From Rhizobium leguminosarum bv. trifolii WSM2297 (GTDB taxonomy: Bacteria > Pseudomonadota > Alphaproteobacteria > Rhizobiales > Rhizobiaceae): DNA of 64,000 nt. Location of the stretch: NCBI RefSeq assembly GCF_000271845.1, contig NZ_JH719395.1, positions 656,025 through 720,024 of the forward strand. Reading direction: 5' to 3'. A program made the translations under genes and the position numbers. Shown here piece by piece: positions 16,961 to 25,429 of this stretch (position 1 is the stretch's first letter; every line of letters starts with the position of its first letter). The notes beneath the pieces are model-generated. The model made no database searches. It was not told the DNA's origin and was given only the letters and a program-made list of their open reading frames with translations.

Positions 16961-17786
16961 ACGACGGCAGGCCGGGGCGGTCGAGCCCGCCTGGCGACAG
17001 CGTGAAGATCTCGCAGCCGTCGGAGGTGACGCCGACGGTGTGTTCGTACTGCGCCGAGAGCGACCGGTCGCGGGTGACCGCCGTCCAGCCGTCGGCCAGC
17101 ACCTTCACATGCGGCCGGCCGAGATTGATCATCGGCTCGATGGTGAAGATCATGCCTTCGCGCAGCTCCGGCCCCTCGTTGGCGCGGCCGTAATGCAGGA
17201 TATTCGGCGAATCGTGGAACAGCCGGCCGACGCCATGGCCGCAGAAATCGCGCACCACCGAGCATCGCTCGGCCTCCGCATAGGTCTGGATCGCTTCACC
17301 GATCGCGCCGGTGCGGGCGCCGGGCCTGACGGCGCCAATACCCCGCATCAGCGATTCATAGGTCACCTCGAGCAGCCGCTCGGCGGCGCGCTTGATCGCG
17401 CCGACCGGATACATCCGGCTGGAATCGCCGTGCCAGCCGTCGAGCACGAAGGTGACGTCGATATTGACGATATCGCCCTCACGCAGCGGCTTGTCGTTTG
17501 GAATGCCGTGGCAGACGACGTGGTTGATCGAAGTGCAGGTCGATTTGGTGTAGCCGCGATAGTTCAGCGTCGCCGGGTGGGCGCCGTGGTCCATGCCGAA
17601 ATCGAAGACGAACCGGTCGATGTCATCGGTCACCAGTCCCGGCTTGACGATGTCGGCCAGCGCATCGAGGCAGCGCGCCGTCAGCTGGCATGCCCTGCGC
17701 ATGCCCTCGAATGCTTGTGCGTCGTAAAGCCGGATGGCGCCCGTATTCTTCGAGGGCGCGGAAGAGGCTTCGATATAGTTCACCAT
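16950..17786 (-). CDS. map: Type I methionine aminopeptidase
   Basis: Removes the initiator methionine from new proteins. The 278-residue pita-bread fold shows the metal ligands in family order: NHVVCHG (histidine), IVNIDVTF (aspartate), FCGHGVG (histidine), FTIEPM (glutamate) and a C-terminal EHTVGVT. The N-terminus carries about 20 extra residues, which is common in rhizobia. It lies upstream of radC with an 11-base overlap and is divergent from the TetR gene at 17985. Confidence 0.96.
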   Translation of the reverse strand: MVNYIEASSAPSKNTGAIRLYDAQAFEGMRRACQLTARCLDALADIVKPGLVTDDIDRFVFDFGMDHGAHPATLNYRGYTKSTCTSINHVVCHGIPNDKPLREGDIVNIDVTFVLDGWHGDSSRMYPVGAIKRAAERLLEVTYESLMRGIGAVRPGARTGAIGEAIQTYAEAERCSVVRDFCGHGVGRLFHDSPNILHYGRANEGPELREGMIFTIEPMINLGRPHVKVLADGWTAVTRDRSLSAQYEHTVGVTSDGCEIFTLSPGGLDRPGLPSFAG

Positions 17787-17984
17787 TGCAGGGCCTTAGT
17801 GGAGAATATTAGAATTGTTCATAATGCAGCTATGCCGGGTTCGTCCATCGCGATCAACCGCCCGGACGAGATTTCTGAGCCGATCCGATCGGCCGGGCAT
17901 GTCGTCCTCCACATCCCTGTGACATCCAATCATTGGTATGGGATGAAATATCCACAATCTTCCCAACAGGATAGGATTGATTGC

Positions 17985-18695
17985 ATGAAACCTCCCCGCT
18001 ACTCACCGATTGGTGACAGCGGGGAAGGGTCGTTCGTGCTTGATGAAGCGGTAAAACTTGAAAATTTGCCTGAGGCCGGCGGCGAGCCGGAACGGCGCGT
18101 GCGGGATCGCGGCGCCACCGAACGCGCCATCCTTGCCGCCGCCAAGGGATTGCTGGCCGAGGAAGGCTTCCAGAATTTCGGCATCAATGCGGTCGCTCGC
18201 CGTGCCGGCTGCGATAAACAGCTGATCTACCGTTATTATGGCGGTCTCGACGGGCTGGTCGAGGCGATCGGCGCCGATCTCGGCACATGGGTGAGGGACC
18301 GCATTCCGGAGGACGCCGGCGGCATGTTCCTGCTCACCTATGGCGACCTGATGGAGCGGCTGTCGCTTCTCCTCCTCGACGCCTTGCGGAACGATCCGCT
18401 GATGCGCCGCATCCTCGCCTGGGAGATATCTGAGAACACCGAGCAGGTGAGGCGGCTTTCCGAAGCGCGTTCGAAGGCGCTCGCGCTCTGGCTGGAGCGC
18501 ATGCGCGGCTCGCTGGCGCCGCCGAAGGGGGTGGATGCGGCGGCCGTCAATGCCGTCATCATCGCCGCGATCCAGCATCTCGTGCTTGCCGCAGCAAGCG
18601 GCGGGCAGTGCGCCGGTCTGGCGCTGAAGACATCAAAGGACTGGGAGAAGACGGCGACGGCGCTGAAGCGCATCGTGCGCGGCGTCTACGGCTGA
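17985..18695 (+). CDS. TetR-family transcriptional regulator
   Basis: A 236-residue repressor-type protein. A 40-residue N-terminal tail precedes a helix-turn-helix at about residues 45-90 (RAILAAAKGLLAEEGFQNFGINAV then KQLIYRYYGGLDGLVEAIG). The all-helical C-terminal ligand domain is typical in size but does not identify the inducer. The ATG follows AGGATAGGA. The frame remains open far upstream, antisense to map and radC, which is not coding. The divergent map gene is a possible but unproven target. Confidence 0.88.
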   Translation: MKPPRYSPIGDSGEGSFVLDEAVKLENLPEAGGEPERRVRDRGATERAILAAAKGLLAEEGFQNFGINAVARRAGCDKQLIYRYYGGLDGLVEAIGADLGTWVRDRIPEDAGGMFLLTYGDLMERLSLLLLDALRNDPLMRRILAWEISENTEQVRRLSEARSKALALWLERMRGSLAPPKGVDAAAVNAVIIAAIQHLVLAAASGGQCAGLALKTSKDWEKTATALKRIVRGVYG

Positions 18696-18734
18696 TAACT
18701 CACTCATCCACAGGGAGCGGCTGCCACGTTAACC

Positions 18735-18750
18735 TTAATGAATGGTTTAC
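18735..18750 (+). promoter_or_regulatory. CtrA-like half-site
   Basis: TTAA, seven bases, TTTAC: one mismatch to the CtrA box TTAA-N7-TTAAC. It lies about 75 bases before the small membrane-protein pair. Confidence 0.3.
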
Positions 18751-18822
18751 GTTGCCTGGCCGCAGTTAACCCGACAGTGTGGAGGAAGCAGAGATGAATG
18801 AGTAAGAGCCCCCGAGTTGATA

Positions 18823-18996
18823 ATGGGAACCAGGATCGCCAAAGCCGCTATTCTCGTCACCGCGATGATGTTTTTCGCAGTCCTGGCGCTGGATATCGCA
18901 ATTCCGACGCTGGTGCTTTGCATCATGGCATTGTCGACCTGGCTGGTCTCCCTCGATCTGCCCGTCGCGCGCAAGCATGGAGGAGAGGCCGCATGA
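18823..18996 (+). CDS. Small membrane protein upstream of DUF6105 gene
   Basis: A 57-residue protein consisting of one long hydrophobic region (about residues 6-47) and a short charged tail (ARKHGGEA). Its TGA overlaps the ATG of the next gene (ATGA), which points to translational coupling. Third codon positions are GC-rich as in the neighbouring genes. The ATG at 18823 has only a weak ribosome site; GGAGGA at 18781 instead serves an ATG at 18794 that opens a three-codon frame, so the true start could be different (TTG at 18817 is in frame). Confidence 0.6.
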   Translation: MGTRIAKAAILVTAMMFFAVLALDIAIPTLVLCIMALSTWLVSLDLPVARKHGGEAA

Positions 18997-19322
18997 AGTG
19001 GTTTCTGATCTTCTGGGCCGGCCCCATCGTCTTTCTCGGCGGATGGTACTGGCTTTCCTATTACGACATGAATTTCGGCATCTTCATGCTGTCGCGGCAG
19101 GTCCATGACCTGACGTTCCAGCTGTATGGCGAGGCGCTCGGCATTCCGCCGGAGAACATTCCGCCGCTCGTTGCCCGTGCGATCGTGGTCGACAGTCTCG
19201 TCGTCTTCGCCATCCTCGGCTTCCGGAAACGCAGATCGATTATCGCCTGGTGGAAGGCGCGTCAGCTGAATTCGTCCCCATCGGATCTCGCCAGCAAGGA
19301 AAGCCTGTCGAGCGCGCCCTGA
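18993..19322 (+). CDS. DUF6105-like membrane protein
   Basis: A 109-residue protein with two membrane segments: [19 protein letters not shown] at the N-terminus and an [13 protein letters not shown] segment near residue 70. The start is ATG with GGAGAGG, directly after the 57-residue gene. The pattern matches a rhizobial family I know as DUF6105, of unknown function. Its last 61 bases overlap, on the opposite strand, the 3' end of ruvX, so both C-termini are encoded by the same DNA. Confidence 0.75.
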   Translation: MKWFLIFWAGPIVFLGGWYWLSYYDMNFGIFMLSRQVHDLTFQLYGEALGIPPENIPPLVARAIVVDSLVVFAILGFRKRRSIIAWWKARQLNSSPSDLASKESLSSAP

Positions 19323-19759
19323 AGGATGAAGCTTGCCGCGGCCGAATCGATCCGTTCGGCCCGCTTGGCCCGCGAGACGTCCATTTCAAGCAGCGTCCGC
19401 TCGGCCGCCACCGTCGATAACCGCTCGTCCCAGTAGACGAAGGGCAGTCCGGTCTTCTGCTCCATGTTGCGCACGAAGGCACGCGTCGCCTGTACCCGCG
19501 GACCCGCCGATCCGTCCATATTCATCGGCAGGCCGATCACGAAGCCTGCGACCTTTTCCGCTATCGCAAAATCCATGAGCGCCTGCGCATCGATGGTGAA
19601 TTTGACGCGCCGGATTACCGGGCGGGGTGTGGCGAAGCGCCGTCCGAGATCGGACATCGAAAGCCCGATCGTCTTGGTGCCGAGATCGAGGCCGGCAATC
19701 GCCTGCCGCGGGGCAAGCGTCTCGGCCATTTCCTCGATCGTCAGCACCGTCATCGCCAT
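19262..19759 (-). CDS. ruvX: YqgF/RuvX-type Holliday-junction resolvase-like nuclease
   Basis: A 165-residue RNase H-fold protein. The first acidic motif is [13 protein letters not shown], the second [12 protein letters not shown], and the third [13 protein letters not shown], followed by a C-terminal acidic residue in [12 protein letters not shown]. In E. coli the homologue is needed for 16S rRNA 5' end maturation, so that role is as likely as junction resolution. The start may be the second in-frame ATG at 19753. The gene overlaps the convergent membrane-protein gene by 61 bases. Confidence 0.93.
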   Translation of the reverse strand: MAMTVLTIEEMAETLAPRQAIAGLDLGTKTIGLSMSDLGRRFATPRPVIRRVKFTIDAQALMDFAIAEKVAGFVIGLPMNMDGSAGPRVQATRAFVRNMEQKTGLPFVYWDERLSTVAAERTLLEMDVSRAKRAERIDSAAASFILQGALDRLSLLARSDGDEFS

Positions 19760-19826
19760 TCCATCCCGTCAAAAGAAATTGAAGTCGCCGCCGCTTTTCT
19801 TTGCGGCCGCATAAGATATGTCCATA

Positions 19827-19874
19827 GAGCATGATGCCGAAAAGTGTGAGCGGTTTTCGGACGGCATCATGCTC
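19827..19874. repeat. RIME-type palindrome, left part
   Basis: Arms gagcatgatgcc and ggcatcatgctc around a gaaaagtgtgagcggttttc centre that is itself partly self-complementary. This is the classic Rhizobium intergenic mosaic element type. Confidence 0.7.
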
Positions 19875-19889
19875 CAATTCTTTGATTGA

Positions 19890-19934
19890 GATCCGGATGA
19901 TTTTAGGCCGATCCGGCCTAAAATCATCCGGATC
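19890..19934. repeat. Perfect 21-bp inverted repeat beside the RIME element
   Basis: The two 21-base arms (gatccggatga...ggccg and its complement) match perfectly around a three-base loop, ATC. It sits between the divergent ruvX and metallohydrolase genes, 15 bases from the left palindrome, and probably belongs to the same mosaic element. Confidence 0.7.
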
Positions 19935-19977
19935 TCCTGAAACCGGCTTTTGCATCCCGTAATAAAGGAGAGATTTC

Positions 19978-20682
19978 ATGAAGATCACCTGGCTCGGCCA
20001 TTCCGCCTTCCGCATCGAGACCGGAAAGGCGACGATCCTGCTCGATCCGTTCCTCAGCCATAACGCTTCCTTTTCCGGCCAGGATATCAAGGATGTTTCC
20101 GCAGGCGTCACCCATATCCTGCTGACGCATGGCCATGGCGACCATGTCGGCGATACCGTGACGCTTGCCAAGGAAACCGGCGCCGTCGTACTCGCCAATG
20201 CCGACCTCGCCGCCTGGCTCGGCTCCAAGGGCGTCGGCAAGATCGAGATGGGCAATACCGGCGGGACGATCGCGCTCGGCGGTTTCTCGGCGACCTTTAC
20301 CAATGCGCTGCACTCATCTGCTGCGATTACCGAGGACGGCGTCTCGCATGCGCTCGGCAACGCCAATGGCCTGATGCTGCATTTCGATGACGAAGCCTCG
20401 ATCCTCGCCATGGGCGACACCGACATCTTCGCCGACATGGCGCTGATCAATGAATTGCACCAGCCCGATATCGGCCTCGTGCCGATCGGCGACCGCTTCA
20501 CCATGGGCGGCGCCGTGGCAGCCCTTGCCTGCCGGCGCTATTTCAACTTCAAGACGGCAATCCCCTGCCACTTCGGCACCTTCCCGATCATCGACCAGAC
20601 GGCCGATAAATTCGTTGCCGGCATGGAAGGATCGAAGACGGAAGTGAAGGCGCTGAAGCCCGCCGAGAGCCTGTCGATCTGA
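19978..20682 (+). CDS. UPF0173 metal-dependent hydrolase
   Basis: A 234-residue metallo-beta-lactamase-fold protein. It starts with [14 protein letters not shown], the UPF0173 signature, and has the metal motif [10 protein letters not shown] near residue 48, a second histidine site (ALHSSAA) and [10 protein letters not shown]. Substrates of the family are unknown. The ribosome site AGGAGAG precedes the ATG. It is followed by the gatC promoter and is separate from the gat genes. Confidence 0.92.
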   Translation: MKITWLGHSAFRIETGKATILLDPFLSHNASFSGQDIKDVSAGVTHILLTHGHGDHVGDTVTLAKETGAVVLANADLAAWLGSKGVGKIEMGNTGGTIALGGFSATFTNALHSSAAITEDGVSHALGNANGLMLHFDDEASILAMGDTDIFADMALINELHQPDIGLVPIGDRFTMGGAVAALACRRYFNFKTAIPCHFGTFPIIDQTADKFVAGMEGSKTEVKALKPAESLSI

Positions 20683-20692
20683 CGAAATCCCG

Positions 20693-20721
20693 TTGCACCG
20701 GGCGGACATGGTCTTTATAGC
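20693..20721 (+). promoter_or_regulatory. Sigma-70-type promoter of gatCA
   Basis: TTGCAC at 20693-20698 and TATAGC at 20716-20721 with a 17-base spacer, about 30 bases before the gatC start. Confidence 0.6.
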
Positions 20722-20751
20722 GGGTAGGAAAAATCCCATCCGGAGAATGCC

Positions 20752-21039
20752 ATGTCCGTCGATCTTGCCACCGTGAAGCGCGTCGCCCACCTTGCCCGTA
20801 TTGCCGTCTCCGAGGACGAGGCAAATCGCATGGTCGGCGAGCTGAATGGCATCTTGGGCTTCGTCGAGCAGCTTTCCGAGGTCAATGTCGACGGCGTCGA
20901 GGCGATGACGTCCGTCACGCCGATGGCGATGAAGAAGCGCACCGATGAGGTGACCGACGGCAGCAAGGCCGCCGATATCGTCGCCAACGCGCCCGTCACC
21001 GACCATAATTTCTTCCTGGTGCCGAAAGTCGTCGAATAA
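20752..21039 (+). CDS. gatC: Asp-tRNA(Asn)/Glu-tRNA(Gln) amidotransferase subunit C
   Basis: The small subunit that holds GatA and GatB together in the GatCAB amidotransferase, which converts mischarged Glu-tRNA(Gln) and Asp-tRNA(Asn). The 95 residues match the family: [16 protein letters not shown] at the start and [17 protein letters not shown] at the end. A GGAGA ribosome site precedes the ATG. gatA begins 57 bases downstream. Confidence 0.96.
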   Translation: MSVDLATVKRVAHLARIAVSEDEANRMVGELNGILGFVEQLSEVNVDGVEAMTSVTPMAMKKRTDEVTDGSKAADIVANAPVTDHNFFLVPKVVE

Positions 21040-21096
21040 GGCTTCGAAGCCTCTTTCCGACCCTGTTGCCATTTCAAGACCCGAAGCGAAAACACC

Positions 21097-22578
21097 ATGA
21101 GCGAACTCACCAGCCTGACCATTGCCGAAGCCCGCCAGAAGCTACGCGCCAAGGAAATCACCGCACTCGAACTGACCGAGGCCTATATCTCGGCGATCGA
21201 TGCGGCCAATGATCATCTGAATGCCTATATCAAGGTGACGCCGGATCTCGCCCGCCTGATGGCGAAGAATTCCGACGAGCGCATCGCCGCCGGCAAGGCC
21301 GGCGACCTCGAAGGCATTCCGCTCGGCATCAAGGATCTCTTTGCCACCGTCGGCGTGCACACCCAGGCCTGCAGCCACATTCTCGATCGTTTCGAGCCGC
21401 GTTATGAATCGACCGTCACGCAGAACCTTTGGGACGACGGCGCCGTCATGCTCGGCAAGCTGAACATGGACGAATTCGCCATGGGCTCGTCCAACGAGAC
21501 CTCCTATTACGGCCCGGTGATCAATCCCTGGCGTGCTAGCGGCTCCAACCAGCAGCTGGTTCCCGGTGGGTCCTCCGGCGGTTCGGCCGCAGCTGTCGCC
21601 GCGCATCTCTGCGCCGGCGCCACCGCCACCGATACCGGCGGTTCGATCCGCCAGCCGGCCGCCTTCACCGGCACCGTCGGCATCAAGCCGACCTATGGCC
21701 GCTGCTCGCGCTGGGGCACCGTTGCCTTCGCCTCCTCGCTCGATCAGGCAGGCCCGATCGCCCGCGATGTGCGAGATGCCGCAATCCTTCTGAAGTCGAT
21801 GGCAAGCGTCGACGCCAAGGACACGACCTCGGTCGATCTGCCCGTGCCGGATTACGAGGCAGCCCTTGGCCAGTCGCTGAAGGGCATGAAGATCGGCATT
21901 CCAAGCGAATACCGTGTCGACGGCATGCCTGAGGAGATCGAGACCCTCTGGCGCCAGGGCATCGCCTGGCTGAAGGATGCCGGCGCCGAAATCGTCGACA
22001 TCTCGCTGCCGCATACCAAATACGCCCTGCCGGCCTATTATATCGTCGCTCCCGCCGAGGCATCCTCGAACCTCGCCCGCTACGACGGCGTGCGCTACGG
22101 CCTGCGCGTCGACGGCAAGGATATCGTCGACATGTACGAGAAGACGCGTGCCGCCGGCTTCGGCCAGGAAGTCAAGCGCCGCATCATGATCGGCACCTAC
22201 GTGCTGTCGGCCGGTTATTACGATGCCTACTACATCCGCGCCCAGAAGGTCCGCACGCTGATCAAGCGCGACTTCGAACTTGCCTTCGACGCCGGCGTCG
22301 ACGCCATCCTGACGCCGGCGACGCCGTCGTCGGCCTTCGGCGTCGCCGATGAGAACCTCGCCGCCGATCCGGTAAAGATGTATCTGAACGACATCTTCAC
22401 GGTGACCGTCAACATGGCGGGCCTGCCGGGCATCGCCGTGCCCGCCGGCCTCGACCAGAAAGGCCTGCCGCTCGGCTTGCAGCTGATCGGCAAACCCTTC
22501 GACGAGGAAACCCTCTTCAAGACCGCTCATGTCATCGAACAGGCGGCCGGCCGGTTTACGCCGGCCAAGTGGTGGTAA
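21097..22578 (+). CDS. gatA: Asp-tRNA(Asn)/Glu-tRNA(Gln) amidotransferase subunit A
   Basis: The glutaminase subunit, an amidase-signature enzyme of 493 residues. The catalytic triad is visible: lysine in [12 protein letters not shown] near residue 80, the cis-serine in [12 protein letters not shown] near residue 155 and the nucleophile serine in [10 protein letters not shown] near residue 179. It delivers ammonia to GatB. The stop overlaps the GTG start of a GNAT gene by ten bases, so that gene is translationally tied to gatA. Confidence 0.97.
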   Translation: MSELTSLTIAEARQKLRAKEITALELTEAYISAIDAANDHLNAYIKVTPDLARLMAKNSDERIAAGKAGDLEGIPLGIKDLFATVGVHTQACSHILDRFEPRYESTVTQNLWDDGAVMLGKLNMDEFAMGSSNETSYYGPVINPWRASGSNQQLVPGGSSGGSAAAVAAHLCAGATATDTGGSIRQPAAFTGTVGIKPTYGRCSRWGTVAFASSLDQAGPIARDVRDAAILLKSMASVDAKDTTSVDLPVPDYEAALGQSLKGMKIGIPSEYRVDGMPEEIETLWRQGIAWLKDAGAEIVDISLPHTKYALPAYYIVAPAEASSNLARYDGVRYGLRVDGKDIVDMYEKTRAAGFGQEVKRRIMIGTYVLSAGYYDAYYIRAQKVRTLIKRDFELAFDAGVDAILTPATPSSAFGVADENLAADPVKMYLNDIFTVTVNMAGLPGIAVPAGLDQKGLPLGLQLIGKPFDEETLFKTAHVIEQAAGRFTPAKWW

Positions 22579-23069
22579 CGGAGCCAACGATTCGAAAGAT
22601 GGCGGCTGCCGACCACGAAGCGGTCGGCGCCGTCGGCTTCGCAGCTTGGGCCGCAAGCGACGCCTTTGAGACCAGCTATCGCGATCCCGGCGTGATCGTC
22701 AAGGTACGGCACGAATTCGACGTCTTTCCCCATGAGACGAAAGGTGAAATCTTCGTCGCCGAGCGGCACAAGGCAATCGTCGGCTGGGGCGCGCGTGAAA
22801 ACGACCCGAACTATATATCCGACCTTTGGGTGCATCCCGATCATCAGGGCAGGGGTGTCGGCCGGGCTCTCGTATTGCATTTGTGTGAATTGATGGCAAA
22901 CGAAGGGCTGGCGACTGTCCGGCTCGACACCCATGCCAGGAATGAGGGCGCGATCCGGCTCTATGAAAGGTGCGGCTTTGCCATCGTCTGGCGCGGCCGC
23001 GAATTTTCCAAAAGCATGGGTGTACCGCTCGAAAAGGTGCATCTGGAAAAACGCCTGGCCGATCGATAG
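22569..23069 (+). CDS. GNAT acetyltransferase 1 (overlaps gatA)
   Basis: A 166-residue GNAT-fold N-acetyltransferase. The acetyl-CoA motif A is [16 protein letters not shown] and the C-terminal motif is [15 protein letters not shown]. The substrate is unknown. The GTG start is within the last ten bases of gatA. The next gene, at 23091, has its own strong ribosome site 21 bases later. Confidence 0.85.
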   Translation: MVVTEPTIRKMAAADHEAVGAVGFAAWAASDAFETSYRDPGVIVKVRHEFDVFPHETKGEIFVAERHKAIVGWGARENDPNYISDLWVHPDHQGRGVGRALVLHLCELMANEGLATVRLDTHARNEGAIRLYERCGFAIVWRGREFSKSMGVPLEKVHLEKRLADR

Positions 23070-23090
23070 CTGGAACCAGGAGGAGGTCCT

Positions 23091-23366
23091 ATGGCAAGCA
23101 ATGATCTTGTGCGGCTGATCGAAGCAATCGATCGCCTTGCCGCCGGCGGTTTCACCATGGGTGCGGAATGGCAGGCGGTACACGACATCTGCCAGCGCCA
23201 CGAAGGCGAACAGCCGTTTGACTGGGGCCATGCGCTTTGCCATCGCATTGAGGGCGACGACTGGAACGCCGACTACTGGTATCGCCGCGCCGGCAAGACC
23301 CGCGGCACGGGCGCCGTCGCCGACGAGTGGTCGGCGATGCGGGCGGAACTTTCTGCAAAGGCCTGA
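23091..23366 (+). CDS. Conserved hypothetical protein, 91 residues
   Basis: I do not recognise a characterised family. The protein is acidic, rich in tryptophan and histidine (WQAVHDICQRHEG, DWGHALCHRIEGDDWNADYWYRRAG), and cytoplasmic by appearance. The GGAGGAGG ribosome site is one of the strongest in the window. It follows GNAT 1 by 21 bases, so it belongs to the gatCA transcript or its tail. Similar short proteins with a WYRRAG motif occur in other rhizobia, to my knowledge without known function. Confidence 0.75.
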   Translation: MASNDLVRLIEAIDRLAAGGFTMGAEWQAVHDICQRHEGEQPFDWGHALCHRIEGDDWNADYWYRRAGKTRGTGAVADEWSAMRAELSAKA

Positions 23367-23422
23367 GGCTATTCCCTGACCGCGCGACCGATAACGACAC
23401 GCGGTCAGGGTGATTGTTTGAA

Positions 23423-23680
23423 TTACCTGTTGTTCAGCTGCGACCTGACCAGCCCTAGCCCTCTTTCGGTGATCCGGTAGGGCTGGCCGCTCGAGGACTT
23501 GATTGCCCTCAGCCGTTTCAGTTTACGGAAGAGATCGAGATCGACGCCGGGATAGAGCCAGCCGTCGCGGGTGAAGCAACTGACCGCCTCGATCTTCCTG
23601 TTGTCGTCACGAGAAATTTCGATGCGGCCGCCTTGGGCCATGAGATGCAGGATGCGCTGCTCCGTGCGGGAAATGTCCAT
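23423..23680 (-). CDS. yjhX: YjhX/TopAI-family protein (UPF0386)
   Basis: An 85-residue protein that aligns along its full length with E. coli YjhX: ISRTEQRILHLMAQGG at the N-terminus, FTRDGWLYPGVDLDLF in the middle and GQPYRITERG then VRSQLNNR at the end. E. coli YjhX (TopAI) is a toxin that inhibits topoisomerase I and is neutralised by the GNAT protein YjhQ. The ATG at 23680 gives the family length; the open frame reaches 23776. A GNAT gene lies divergently about 300 bases away, at 23986. The DNA-binding-like shape also allows a regulator role. Confidence 0.85.
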   Translation of the reverse strand: MDISRTEQRILHLMAQGGRIEISRDDNRKIEAVSCFTRDGWLYPGVDLDLFRKLKRLRAIKSSSGQPYRITERGLGLVRSQLNNR

Positions 23681-23985
23681 GTTGAGATCCGGTATCGCGC
23701 CCAGAGGCGCGCACAAAAACGATCTGGCGCTCTTTCGAACGTCAGGGCTTCGTTTTTTTCGGGCCCATGCGCGCAAGCGGACTTGCGGGCAGGGCCTTTA
23801 CCGGGTCTGTGACAGGCTCAACATAAAACACCTCGATAAGGTTTTTTATTCAGCGCGCAAAAGGCGGTCAAGTCCGTGTTTGCCGACAAAACCGGTCGAA
23901 AACCGCAGTTTCCAGCCATCATCCCGCTGGGGCACTGGTAAATCCCCCGACTCAATGGTCTAGTTGCGGGGTAACGGAGGTGTCG

Positions 23986-24492
23986 TTGATCCACATTCGC
24001 AATGCCCGCGACGGCGAAGCGGAGCTATTGAGCGAGATTGGGCTGAGGGCCTGGCAAAAAGCGATGGCGTCGATCGGCGAATCGGACGCGATGATCGACG
24101 CAGCCCGCAATGCCTTTCGCAATTTCGTGGAAAATGACTGGCTGACCATCACCGTCGTCGAGCAGAACGGCCAGGTCGCAGGCTGGGCGGCGCGCGAGGG
24201 ATTGGACGAAACCATCTCGGATTTCTGGATCGATCCCGCCTTCACCCGCCAGGGCCTGGGTTCCGCCCTTCTCGAGCGCATCGAAAAGGAGATCGCCGGC
24301 CGAGGTTTCGAGACGGCGGCGATGCAGACCCATTCCGGCAACAACGAGGCGATCGGTTTTTTCCGGAAGCATGGCTACAGCATCCACTGGCTCTCTGTCG
24401 CCTATAATCCGAAGCTTGACCGCGACGTGCCTTCGGTCGGACTGACGAAAACGCTCGTTTCAGACGGCCAGGGATACGGGCAGGAATTTTGA
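23986..24492 (+). CDS. GNAT acetyltransferase 2 (divergent to yjhX)
   Basis: A GNAT-family protein of about 168 residues. Motif A is FWIDPAFTRQGLGSALLERIEKE and the later motif is SGNNEAIGFFRKHGYS. TTG at 23986 has GGAGG five bases upstream; GTG at 23980 overlaps that site and is less likely. It could be a YjhQ-like antitoxin partner of the divergent YjhX-family gene, but GNAT sequences are too diverse for me to assign it on sequence alone. No gene follows closely on this strand. Confidence 0.82.
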   Translation: MIHIRNARDGEAELLSEIGLRAWQKAMASIGESDAMIDAARNAFRNFVENDWLTITVVEQNGQVAGWAAREGLDETISDFWIDPAFTRQGLGSALLERIEKEIAGRGFETAAMQTHSGNNEAIGFFRKHGYSIHWLSVAYNPKLDRDVPSVGLTKTLVSDGQGYGQEF

Positions 24493-24600
24493 CGTTTCAA
24501 AACGCAGAGGATACTTGCGGTGCGCAAATGGGCGTTCCGTCATATTGAGCCGGCCGTGGCGCAGCAAACGCCGCCGCCGTCCTTCCTGGGCTACAGCGAA

Positions 24601-24987
24601 CTATTCGGACGTGACGCAAAAGTTGTTGCCTTCAGGATCGTTCAACACAGTGTAGGCATCCGTCCTTCGGACGAATGTCGCGCCGAGGGACAAGAGCCGC
24701 TCCACTTCTTTCTCCCGATCCTGTGCGGCGATATCGAGATGGACACGGTTGCGTGGGGGACGCTCTCCCTGGCGAAGGTGGAAGCAAAGACGTATGCCGG
24801 GACCGTCGACCATCACGGTCGGGTCCGTTTCAGGTGTCAGGCCCATCGTGGCAAGGCGGGCCAACTCCGGCTCGTCATAAGGCATCACTTCGTAGTCATC
24901 GAGCGCCGCTGCCCAGAAATGGGCAACGCGCCAGGGAACGTCGCAGTCAATGACGATTTCTTTCAGTCTTCCCACGGGGGTTCTCAA
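24601..24987 (-). CDS. VOC/glyoxalase-like protein
   Basis: A 128-residue protein of the glyoxalase-like (VOC) fold: two beta-alpha-beta units, with VDCDVPWRVAHFWAAAL at the start, RNRVHLDIAAQDRE and DPEGNNFCV near the end. Some members bind metals or antibiotics and many are unknown. It begins with TTG or the nearby GTG and overlaps by four bases the stop of a small membrane-protein gene, so the two form an operon. Confidence 0.82.
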   Translation of the reverse strand: MRTPVGRLKEIVIDCDVPWRVAHFWAAALDDYEVMPYDEPELARLATMGLTPETDPTVMVDGPGIRLCFHLRQGERPPRNRVHLDIAAQDREKEVERLLSLGATFVRRTDAYTVLNDPEGNNFCVTSE

Positions 24988-25160
24988 AACTTGTCGGTTT
25001 TACGCTGGGAAATACGCTCGACAACCGCGCCTCCTATGGCCGGTAGCAATGCGAAAAGCATGAGCTGCGGTGTTCCCTGTAGCGTCAAGACGGCGGAAAT
25101 GATGAGCGCGATCAGCAACCCCGTAAGGGTTCCGACCAGATAGGGCAGATAATCCTTCAA
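24984..25160 (-). CDS. Small two-segment membrane protein
   Basis: About 58 residues with two hydrophobic segments (LVGTLTGLLIALIISAVL and LMLFALLPAIGGAVV) and a basic tail (RISQRKTDKF). The TTG at 25160 is chosen because GGAGG lies five bases upstream; a TTG at 25193 would add 11 residues. It is upstream of and coupled to the VOC gene. I do not recognise the family. Confidence 0.62.
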   Translation of the reverse strand: MKDYLPYLVGTLTGLLIALIISAVLTLQGTPQLMLFALLPAIGGAVVERISQRKTDKF

Positions 25161-25294
25161 CCGAGCCTCCAGGTTGTGAGGGCGCCAAATCAAAGCGGCA
25201 TTGTGGAGGAAGATAGTGATTATCGCGGTATCGGCAATCGGACGACGGCGAAACTCGCCTCGATCGCCTGGCTTATGCGGAATACATACACGCC

Positions 25295-25374
25295 CCGGTG
25301 CAAGGCGGCCCTTCAGCCTGAGCGGGAGCGGTCACCGGCGACTGCTATGCAGCTCTGCGAAAGCCTTGCACCGG
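25295..25374. repeat. Inverted repeat in the gatB leader
   Basis: The 12-base arms ccggtgcaaggc (25295-25306) and gccttgcaccgg (25363-25374) match perfectly and enclose 56 bases that can fold further. They lie 56 bases before gatB. Confidence 0.5.
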
Positions 25375-25429
25375 CACGCCGTTTCCTTTACCTCACCAAT
25401 GGAAAAGAACAGCCTGCAAAGAGTATCAG

